Origin: Candidatus Hamiltonella defensa 5AT (Acyrthosiphon pisum)
Lineage (GTDB): Bacteria > Pseudomonadota > Gammaproteobacteria > Enterobacterales > Enterobacteriaceae
Assembly (NCBI RefSeq): GCF_000021705.1
Contig: NC_012751.1
Location: 1,910,006 to 1,974,005, forward strand
Reading direction: 5' to 3'
DNA length: 64,000 bases
This document shows positions 1-6,438 of the stretch, one piece after another. Every line of letters starts with the position of its first letter. The first letter of the stretch is position 1. Under the pieces are notes generated by a model that was given only the letters and a program-made list of their open reading frames with translations, searched no databases and was not told the DNA's origin. The position numbers and the translations under genes were made by a program.

Positions 1-866
1 GAGTGGAAATGACGCTTCTAAGAGCGTTAGCGTTTCATCCCAAAAAATCTTTTCCAGATTCAAAGTCTGAATCTATAAAAAAAAACTTTTTTGATAGCAC
101 CGAAAATTTTTCTATGCCACATTTGTCTAAACAAACGACTGAAAATGTGGAAGCCCTCAATAACAAAGCTCCAGAGACTCCTATAGTAGAAGTATTAAAT
201 ACAACTAAAATATTAAAAACACGAACAAAATTACTAGAATTACAGTATGCGCCTACGTCTAAAAAAAAAGAGAATCTAAAAAATGAGCTATCCGTTCCTT
301 TAGAAGGATTAATCGTTCAATCAAATTCATTCATTGCTAAAGCTAAAAAAAAAGAAATCGACGATTCGAATACACGCAAGTTGTTCTCTGAAAAAGAATT
401 ATCATCGACACAGAAAGTTTTATCTCCAGTATTAGAATATGAAAAATCACCGGAGTTGCTCTCTAAATTGCTGGAGGAGGTCATAAAGCGTGATCCTTGG
501 GCGGCGGAAGTGGAACAATTAGGTTTGCCAAAATTGGTGCATCAACTTGCTTTAAATTCCTTTAAAAAGCAAACGATAAATCACAAAATTTACTTGCATT
601 TACGCTCTGCTCAACGTCATCTAAATTCAGATTCAGCACATAAAATTCTTACTGAGGCCTTAAGTCATTTTTATAATAATATGGTTGAAATTATTATTAT
701 TGAAGATGATGATGAGTTACAATTGACTCCATGGGAGTTAAGGAAACGGATTTATGAGGAAATGCTGACAAAGGCATGTCAGTCAATCATAGCGGACGAT
801 ACTATTCATACTCTCTGTGGGCTCTTTGATGCAGAGCTAGATAAAAATAGCATTCGCCCTATTTAA
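1..866 (+). CDS. dnaX: DNA polymerase III tau/gamma subunit, C-terminal part (5' end outside window)
   Basis: The open frame enters from the left edge; the first complete in-frame codon is at position 3, reading VEMTLLRALAFHP, which is close to the end of the E. coli DnaX clamp-loader domain III. After a low-complexity Lys/Ser/Glu-rich linker (about residues 15-155 of the visible part) comes tau domain V, with WAAEVEQLGLPKLVHQLAL, LHLRSAQRHLN and the ending FDAELDKNSIRPI. Domain V binds the polymerase alpha subunit and couples the clamp loader to the replicative polymerase. The linker contains three A9 runs (77-85, 261-269, 345-353); the middle one is a candidate frameshift site for making the shorter gamma protein and is listed separately. 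dnaX is followed by ybaB and recR, as in E. coli. Identity is certain; only the C-terminal 287 or so codons are visible. Confidence 0.96.
   Translation, partial: VEMTLLRALAFHPKKSFPDSKSESIKKNFFDSTENFSMPHLSKQTTENVEALNNKAPETPIVEVLNTTKILKTRTKLLELQYAPTSKKKENLKNELSVPLEGLIVQSNSFIAKAKKKEIDDSNTRKLFSEKELSSTQKVLSPVLEYEKSPELLSKLLEEVIKRDPWAAEVEQLGLPKLVHQLALNSFKKQTINHKIYLHLRSAQRHLNSDSAHKILTEALSHFYNNMVEIIIIEDDDELQLTPWELRKRIYEEMLTKACQSIIADDTIHTLCGLFDAELDKNSIRPI
261..286 (+). other. Candidate dnaX slippage/frameshift site (A9G, prompt stops in both shifted frames)
   Basis: In frame, the run reads AAA AAA AAA GAG. A -1 shift gives AGA GAA TCT AAA AAA TGA, stopping at 284-286; a +1 shift gives AGA ATC TAA, stopping at 277-279. 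The run lies about 198 codons before the end of tau; the E. coli gamma frameshift site (A AAA AAG) lies about 213 codons before its end, so the position is equivalent. No Shine-Dalgarno-like stimulator is evident just upstream, so transcriptional slippage on A9, as known for Thermus dnaX, is as plausible as ribosomal frameshifting. Confidence 0.5.
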
Positions 867-907
867 CTTTTATATGAATAATTTAATATTATGTTGAGAG
901 GTTTATT

Positions 908-1234
908 ATGCTTGATAATAAAGAAATCTTCAAAGAAGCACAAAAAATGCAAGATAAAATGCAGGAAATTCAGGCAGAAATTGATAAATTAAAAATCACT
1001 GGGAAAAGTGGCAATGGTTTAGTCGAAATAGTGATCAATGGCGCTTGCAATTGCATTGAGGTTAAAATTGATTCAAGCTTACTGGTAAAAGAAACTGATA
1101 AAAAAGTTGTTGAAGAACTGGTTGCTGCTGCATTCAACCACGGAGTGAAACAGCTTTCAGAACAAAAAACAAAAAAAATCCAATTACTCTCTAAAAACAT
1201 CTCTTTAACCTCAGATTTAAAATTACCATTCTAG
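908..1234 (+). CDS. ybaB: YbaB/EbfC nucleoid-associated protein
   Basis: A 108-residue protein of the YbaB/EbfC family, small DNA-binding proteins that form tweezer-like dimers. The usual pattern is visible: a charged N-terminal helix (KEIFKEAQKMQDKMQEIQAE), a glycine-containing beta segment (SGNGLVEIVINGACNCIEVKID) and a C-terminal helical part. Length matches E. coli YbaB (109 residues). The start at 908 is preceded by GAGAGG about 8 bases upstream. It sits between dnaX and recR with a 3-base gap to recR, the conserved dnaX-ybaB-recR order, so the genes are probably co-transcribed. The C-terminal tail is more Lys/Ser-rich than in E. coli. Confidence 0.93.
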   Translation: MLDNKEIFKEAQKMQDKMQEIQAEIDKLKITGKSGNGLVEIVINGACNCIEVKIDSSLLVKETDKKVVEELVAAAFNHGVKQLSEQKTKKIQLLSKNISLTSDLKLPF

Positions 1235-1237
1235 CTC

Positions 1238-1846
1238 ATGCAAACCAGTTTGGTTATTGAAGCTTTGATGGAATCATTACGCCATTTGCCTGGGGTAGGC
1301 CCAAAGTCTGCCCAACGTATGGCTTTTTACTTGCTACAAAGTGATCGCAGTAAGGGTATACGTTTAGCAGAGTCTTTATTAAAAGCGATGTCGGAAATTG
1401 GCCACTGTGGTGTGTGTCGTACTTTCACTGAACAACCTTGCTGTGATATTTGTTCTAATGTTTATCGAGAAAAAATGGGTCAAATCTGTGTCGTAGAAAG
1501 TCCTTCCGACATTTGCGCCATTGAGCAAACAGGGCAATTTTCTGGCCGTTACTTTGTTTTGATGGGACGCTTGTCACCTTTAGATGGTATTGGCCCCGAT
1601 GATATTGGTTTGCCTTTACTTGAGCATCGATTATCTACAGAACCCATCAAGGAAGTTATTTTAGCAATGAACCCCACAGTCGAAGGTGAAGCCACTTCGA
1701 ACTATATTGCGCAAATGTGTGAGGAATACGGAATATCTACGACTAAAATTGCCCATGGTGTACCTATCGGGGGTGATCTTGAGATGGTCGATGAGACTAC
1801 TTTATCTCATGCACTAGTGGGACGACGGCCCATGAATTTTAACTGA
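1238..1846 (+). CDS. recR: Recombination mediator protein RecR
   Basis: RecR works with RecO (and RecF) to load RecA onto SSB-coated single-stranded DNA at gaps. The 202-residue product carries, in order, an N-terminal helix-hairpin-helix (SLRHLPGVGPKSAQRMAFYLL), a four-cysteine zinc finger (residues about 57-72, CGVCRTFTEQPCCDIC) and a Toprim domain (ICVVESPSDICAIEQTG through MNPTVEGEAT). Length is the same as in E. coli (201). The start follows the ybaB stop after 3 bases, indicating translational coupling. No frameshift or missing motif is seen, so recombinational gap repair appears retained. Confidence 0.96.
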   Translation: MQTSLVIEALMESLRHLPGVGPKSAQRMAFYLLQSDRSKGIRLAESLLKAMSEIGHCGVCRTFTEQPCCDICSNVYREKMGQICVVESPSDICAIEQTGQFSGRYFVLMGRLSPLDGIGPDDIGLPLLEHRLSTEPIKEVILAMNPTVEGEATSNYIAQMCEEYGISTTKIAHGVPIGGDLEMVDETTLSHALVGRRPMNFN

Positions 1847-2020
1847 GTAAAGTCGTTTTTATAAATATACTTGAGTTTATTTGGACTGCTTCTTAAAAGA
1901 TAAATTAAATCAACAGTGGCCCAAGGCCAAAAATTATTTTTTTGTGAAAATCGAGTTTTTTATCATCGACTTTAATAAATAAAATTTGTAATTGATTTTT
2001 ATTGATTATAAGCAAGAAAA

Positions 2021-2328
2021 TAACGCAGACATTGAAGTTGCCTTCATGCTACACGAATAAATATTAAGGGTATAGGGTCAAACTAGACCTAAGTTCAACT
2101 ATAAATCTTTGATAAAAAAAGTATACTTGGTTTCATGAATTTGAGAGAAAGTAAAAAAAATAAAATAACACCACCAGGGTCAACCAGGGTAATTTAAATA
2201 ACACTACGGCAAATTCAGGTAATTAAATTTTTCTATCTTAATTAGTTTTAGCAGTCAAGAAATTATTATAAAAATAAAAACACCAGGAATCCCCGCTTAG
2301 GCATTTTACTTAACGCGGGGATTTTTTA
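2021..2328 (+). repeat. Tandem noncoding unit 1 (conserved blocks plus terminator), possible sRNA gene
   Basis: The 1172-bp recR-htpG interval has no convincing gene but contains two copies of a roughly 340-bp unit. Unit 1 has a conserved 5' block (2021-2105, starting TAACGCAGACATTGAAGTTG), a poorly conserved middle (2106-2250), a second conserved block (2251-2287, core CAGTCAAGAAAT and ending ACACCAGG), then a GC-rich hairpin followed by T6. The layout looks like a small-RNA gene family in tandem, but no promoter can be assigned with confidence. A 20-codon frame inside (ATG at 2136) has no clear ribosome-binding site. Confidence 0.6.
2289..2328 (+). terminator. Rho-independent terminator closing unit 1
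   Basis: The stem arms ATCCCCGC (2289-2296) and GCGGGGAT (2315-2322) pair perfectly around an 18-base loop, followed by a T-run. Orientation is with the + strand. Confidence 0.8.
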
Positions 2329-2361
2329 TTTCAAATGAAAAAAACGTTTTAAGAATTAAAA

Positions 2362-2655
2362 TAACACAGACATTGAAGTTGCCTTCATGTTATATGAATA
2401 AATATTAAGGGTATAGCGTCAAACTAGACCTAAGTTTAACTATTAACTTTTAATAAAAAAATTATAATGAATGAGGCTTGGAAGAAATAAAAAAACCTGA
2501 CCATTAAATAAGATCAGGTGCCAATTGGCTAATACTAGGGAAAACACAATGCCGGTATTATCATTTAATTAAGCTGTACCAGTCAAGAAATACTTATAAA
2601 ATTTAAAACACCAGGGATCACTATTTGAACCAAATTCAAATAGTGATTTTTTTTA
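2362..2655 (+). repeat. Tandem noncoding unit 2 (conserved blocks plus terminator), possible sRNA gene
   Basis: Second copy of the unit. The 5' block at 2362-2442 differs from copy 1 at only a few bases, and the block at 2580-2615 again contains CAGTCAAGAAAT and ends ACACCAGG. The middle differs from unit 1 and carries its own hairpin (ACCTGA about 2504, TCAGGT about 2520). The terminator stem is entirely different in sequence from unit 1 yet perfectly paired. From 2656 to 2901 I see only A+T-rich DNA with no gene. Confidence 0.6.
2617..2655 (+). terminator. Rho-independent terminator closing unit 2
   Basis: Arms ATCACTATTTGAA (2617-2629) and TTCAAATAGTGAT (2635-2647) form a perfect 13-bp stem with a 5-base loop, followed by a run of T. 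Confidence 0.85.
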
Positions 2656-2901
2656 TAGCATATGAAAAAATTTAAATTACTCTATTTCTTTATTAAGAAT
2701 AATGATGAAAGTTTATTATTTTTAATTTTCTGTTGCTTAAATCAACTGAATTTTAAAACTTCAAGCATCAATGCTTTATGGCGCAAAGCATGATCATTGT
2801 AAATCAATTTTAAGTATTACTTATTAAAAAAGTATGATTAAATTTAATCATATACTTAATGATATGTAAAAAATTTCTATCATTATTTTTAATATCCAGC
2901 A

Positions 2902-2930
2902 CTTGAAACAATTCTTTATTAACCCCATCT
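2902..2930 (+). promoter_or_regulatory. Sigma-32 (heat-shock) promoter of htpG
   Basis: CTTGAAA (2902-2908), a 14-base spacer, then CCCCATCT (2923-2930) matches the sigma-32 consensus CTTGAAA-N13-15-CCCCATNT. It lies about 90 bases upstream of the htpG start and points at it. The cognate sigma factor gene rpoH is intact at 19.6 kb. Confidence 0.92.
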
Positions 2931-3018
2931 CGTAGACACCCTTTTTTTAGTTTAGAAATCAATTGATAAAACATTTCTTTTTCTCTTTCATAGCAATAAT
3001 TTAGATTGAGGTAACTTC

Positions 3019-4947
3019 ATGAGTATGCAAGACCAGGAAACCCGTGGGTTTCAGTCTGAAGTAAAACAACTGCTTAGTTTAATGATCCACTCACTGTATT
3101 CCAATAAAGAAATTTTTTTACGTGAATTAATTTCCAATGCTTCTGATGCGGCGGATAAATTACGTTTTCGCGCGCTCTCCTCACCAGAATTGTACGAAGG
3201 AGAAGCCGAACTTCGTGTCCGCCTGTCTTTTGATAAAGATAAACGAACATTGACATTAAGCGATAATGGCATCGGCATGACCCGTGATGAAGTCATCGAT
3301 AATCTCGGCACCATAGCAAAGTCTGGAACCAAAGCTTTTCTGGATTCACTCGGATCGGATCAATCGAAAGACAGTCAACTCATCGGTCAGTTCGGTGTTG
3401 GTTTTTATTCTGCCTTCATCGTTTCAGACACAGTCACAGTGCGCACTCGTGGTGCAGGCGTTGCATCTGAATTAGGTGTATTTTGGGAGTCAAAAGGAGA
3501 AGGGGATTACAACCTTGCCACCATCACAAAAGAAGATAGAGGCACAGAAATTACTCTGCATCTTAAAGAAGGAGAAGATGAATTTTTAAATGATTGGCGA
3601 TTACGTTCTATCATCAGCAAATATTCTGACCATATTTCATTACCCGTTGAGCTTGAGTGTAAAAATAAAGACGAAAACCAGGAAGGCAGTGAAACAGAAA
3701 AAAATAATCTCCCTGACAAAACCCAAACTGTTGTTACATGGGAAAAAATTAATAAGGCCCAAGCCCTCTGGACTCGTCGTAAATCGGAAATCACAGACGA
3801 TGAGTATAAAGCCTTTTACAAGCATATTACTCATGATTTTACCGACCCGCTCAATTGGAGTCACAATAAAGTAGAGGGTAAACAGGAGTATACAAGCCTA
3901 CTCTATATACCCGCTCAAGCACCTTGGGATATGTGGAATCGTGATCACAAACACGGCTTAAAACTGTATGTGCAACGTGTGTTTATTATGGATGATGCCG
4001 AACAATTTATGCCAAATTATTTGCGTTTTATTCGCGGATTAATCGATTCCAATGATTTACCATTGAATATTTCTCGTGAAATTTTACAAGATAATGAAGT
4101 GACTCAAAATTTAAAAAGCGCATTGACAAAACGTACATTACAAATGCTGGAAAAACTGTCTACAGAAGACAGTGAAAAGTATCAGCAATTCTGGCAACAA
4201 TTTGGTATGGCTTTAAAAGAAGGTCCCGCTGAAGATTTTGTTAATAAAGAAGCCGTCGCTAAATTATTACGATTTGCATCAACTTATACAGACAGCTCTC
4301 TTCAGAGTGTTTCTTTGGAAGATTATCTCGGTCGTATGAACGAGGGGCAGGAAAAAATTTACTTTATTACAGCAGACAGTTATGCCGCTGCAAAAAATAG
4401 CCCACATTTAGAATTATTCCGTAAAAAAGGGATTGAAGTTTTGCTGTTATCTGATCGTATTGATGAATGGATGATGAGTTATTTGACAGATTTTTCAGGT
4501 AAAAGCTTTCAATCTATTAGCAAATCAGATGAATCACTCAATAAGCTGGCTGATGAAGACCATCACGGTGAGCAGAAGGAAATAGAACAGGCGTTACAGC
4601 CTTTTATTGAGAGAGTCAAAACCTTGTTGGGTGAAAGGGTCAAAGAGGTTCGCTTTACCCATCGTTTAAGTGATACGCCGTCGATTGTGACAACAGATAC
4701 TGATGAAATGAGCACTCAAATGGCAAAGCTGCTTGCTGCAGCGGGTCAAAAAGCGCCAGAGGTCAAATATATTTTTGAGTTAAACCCTAATCATTTATTA
4801 GTAAAACGGGCTTCAGAGGTCAGTGATGATACCCTGTTTGCTCAATGGATTAATTTATTATTGGATCAAGCTTTATTGACCGAGCGAGGTACGTTAGATG
4901 ATCCCAATCAGTTTCTCCGAGCTGTGAACGAACTATTGATGGCTTAA
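3019..4947 (+). CDS. htpG: Molecular chaperone HtpG (Hsp90)
   Basis: Bacterial Hsp90: an ATP-dependent cytosolic chaperone that remodels client proteins with the DnaK system. The GHKL ATPase motifs are visible in the N-terminal domain: ELISNASDAADKLRF (catalytic Glu and Asn), DNGIGM, GTIAKSG and GQFGVGFYSAF. The middle domain includes LPLNISREILQ, whose Arg contacts the ATP gamma-phosphate, and the C-terminal dimerization domain runs to the end. At 642 residues it is slightly longer than E. coli HtpG (624), mostly by an insert of charged residues around 215-235. The start has GAGGT about 7 bases upstream. It is expressed from the sigma-32 promoter at 2902 and is followed by a strong terminator. 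Confidence 0.98.
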   Translation: MSMQDQETRGFQSEVKQLLSLMIHSLYSNKEIFLRELISNASDAADKLRFRALSSPELYEGEAELRVRLSFDKDKRTLTLSDNGIGMTRDEVIDNLGTIAKSGTKAFLDSLGSDQSKDSQLIGQFGVGFYSAFIVSDTVTVRTRGAGVASELGVFWESKGEGDYNLATITKEDRGTEITLHLKEGEDEFLNDWRLRSIISKYSDHISLPVELECKNKDENQEGSETEKNNLPDKTQTVVTWEKINKAQALWTRRKSEITDDEYKAFYKHITHDFTDPLNWSHNKVEGKQEYTSLLYIPAQAPWDMWNRDHKHGLKLYVQRVFIMDDAEQFMPNYLRFIRGLIDSNDLPLNISREILQDNEVTQNLKSALTKRTLQMLEKLSTEDSEKYQQFWQQFGMALKEGPAEDFVNKEAVAKLLRFASTYTDSSLQSVSLEDYLGRMNEGQEKIYFITADSYAAAKNSPHLELFRKKGIEVLLLSDRIDEWMMSYLTDFSGKSFQSISKSDESLNKLADEDHHGEQKEIEQALQPFIERVKTLLGERVKEVRFTHRLSDTPSIVTTDTDEMSTQMAKLLAAAGQKAPEVKYIFELNPNHLLVKRASEVSDDTLFAQWINLLLDQALLTERGTLDDPNQFLRAVNELLMA

Positions 4948-4967
4948 TCACTGCACACACTGTGCGA

Positions 4968-4999
4968 AGTGGCCGTTTATTTAAAACGGCCGCTATTTT
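4968..4999 (+). terminator. Rho-independent terminator after htpG
   Basis: AGTGGCCGTTT and AAACGGCCGCT form an 11-bp stem (one G-T pair) with an ATTTA loop, followed by ATTTTT. It lies 20 bases after the htpG stop. Confidence 0.88.
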
Positions 5000-5116
5000 T
5001 ATTTATCACTTCACTTTCCTTTTTATTCATGCCCTTTTGTCAGATCCACAAGAAATGCTATAGTCGCGGACTTTAATTAATGACTCATCTAATAAACAGT
5101 GAAGGAGATTAATGCC

Positions 5117-5767
5117 ATGCGTATTATTTTGCTGGGGGCTCCAGGCGCTGGCAAAGGGACTCAAGCCCAATTTATTATGAAAAAGTACGGGATTGTACAA
5201 ATTTCTACTGGTGACATGTTACGTGCCGCGGTAAAAGCCGGTACAAAATTAGGTCAGCAGGTTCAAGGTATCATGGCAGCAGGAAAGCTTGTCACTGATG
5301 ATTTAGTGATTGCCTTGGTCAAAGAACGTATTCGTCAAGAAGATTGCAAAGAAGGTTTTTTATTGGATGGTTTTCCTAGAACTATTCCCCAAGCGGATGC
5401 AATGGCAGAAGCCGATATTAAAATTGATTATGTACTTGAATTGGTGGTGCCTGATGAATTTATAGTTGAGCGCATTTCAGGCCGGCGTGTCCACATGCCC
5501 TCTGGGCGAATTTATCATTTAAAATTCAATCCCCCTAAAATTACAGACAAAGACGATATGACGGGTGAATCCTTAACACTACGCAAAGATGATCAAGAAA
5601 CCACGGTTCGTGAACGATTGCTGGAATATCACCAGCAAACAATGGCGTTAGTCGATTATTATCGTCAGCGCGCAAAGAGAGGGGATACAAAATATTTCAA
5701 ATTAGATGGTACTCGAACAGTGAATGAAGTCAGTCAACAGCTGTCGAGTATCCTTGGTGAAAGTTAG
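5117..5767 (+). CDS. adk: Adenylate kinase
   Basis: Catalyses ATP + AMP = 2 ADP in the cytosol. The P-loop GAPGAGKGT opens the protein (MRIILLGAPGAGKGTQ), followed by the AMP-binding STGDMLRAAV and DGFPRT segments and the LID domain (GRRVHMPSGRIYHLKFNPP through TLRKDDQE). The LID is of the long type without zinc-binding cysteines, as in E. coli. The start is set at 5117 by homology and by AAGGAG at 5102-5107; an in-frame GTG at 5099 would overlap that ribosome-binding site. Length 216 residues against 214 in E. coli. In E. coli the next gene is hemH; here it is absent and an unrelated gene on the other strand follows. Confidence 0.97.
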   Translation: MRIILLGAPGAGKGTQAQFIMKKYGIVQISTGDMLRAAVKAGTKLGQQVQGIMAAGKLVTDDLVIALVKERIRQEDCKEGFLLDGFPRTIPQADAMAEADIKIDYVLELVVPDEFIVERISGRRVHMPSGRIYHLKFNPPKITDKDDMTGESLTLRKDDQETTVRERLLEYHQQTMALVDYYRQRAKRGDTKYFKLDGTRTVNEVSQQLSSILGES

Positions 5768-5917
5768 ATAGATTAATGAAATTTGAATCACGAGTGGCTC
5801 GATATCCTACTATATTAACAACCATTGTCATTCAGTATGCGAATAGTCAAAGTCAAAATATTCACACTTTTAGCCGTTGTAAAAATACGCTGTATTTATT
5901 GCTTTATGGCTAAAATC

Positions 5918-6268
5918 TTAGAACGCCTTGCAACAAGCTAATCCAATCATGATCGATACCATTCCTATAAAGATTCCAATAGGAAAAATACCAGCTCCTA
6001 AAGAAAAAATAATCGCTGCTATTCCCCCCATGATCATGGGTACCCCTGGTATCTTGCCGCATCCAGAGATATCCGGGGCTCTCATGTCAACGTCAGAGTT
6101 TTCATAAGACTCCTGTTCATTTTGGTTTGTGTTGCGTAAGCCGGGCATTGTCTGATGTTTATTATTATTAACGCTAGTAACTGAAATTTTTGATGGCTCC
6201 AAGCTTGTTGAACGAGTATTTGTTGCAGCATTAATACATAGGGGAAGGGGACCTGTTGTGGCTACCAT
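5918..6268 (-). CDS. Small membrane protein of unknown function
   Basis: I do not recognise this 116-residue protein. The first 65 or so residues are polar and Asn/Ser/Thr-rich with no signal peptide. The C-terminal part is strongly hydrophobic and Gly/Ile-rich (about residues 72-112, including MIMGGIAAIIFSLGAGI and FIGMVSIMIGLACC), consistent with two closely spaced membrane segments or a hairpin, ending CCKAF. A good ribosome-binding site (AGAGGT) precedes the ATG at 6268, supporting a real gene. It stands alone between convergent adk and secA, where E. coli has hemH. A polar N-terminus with a C-terminal hydrophobic hairpin is also seen in some secreted or host-membrane-targeted proteins, but nothing here proves that. 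An inverted repeat (5868-5915, arms TTTTAGCC and GGCTAAAA) beyond its stop may act as a terminator. Confidence 0.6.
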   Translation of the reverse strand: MVATTGPLPLCINAATNTRSTSLEPSKISVTSVNNNKHQTMPGLRNTNQNEQESYENSDVDMRAPDISGCGKIPGVPMIMGGIAAIIFSLGAGIFPIGIFIGMVSIMIGLACCKAF

Positions 6269-6438
6269 AATGACCTCTTTTAAATTTAAAAATAAAGTTT
6301 AAGTGACGCTTTTTTATAAAACGCCATTCATCGATATCAAAAACGTTTTCAACCATACAATAAGTCACAATTAAAAAACATTTTTGGGGTCAGTAATCGA
6401 CAAAATTAAGAAAAAAAACAAAAGAAAGGAAAAATTTT

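Noticed and set aside
2136..2480. Tiny frames inside the tandem noncoding units (20 and 7 codons)
   Set aside because: Different in the two units and without ribosome-binding sites, so the conserved feature is not a peptide.
3051..3864. Several 60-95 residue frames overlapping htpG on both strands
   Set aside because: htpG is intact over the whole span and these carry no recognisable domain.
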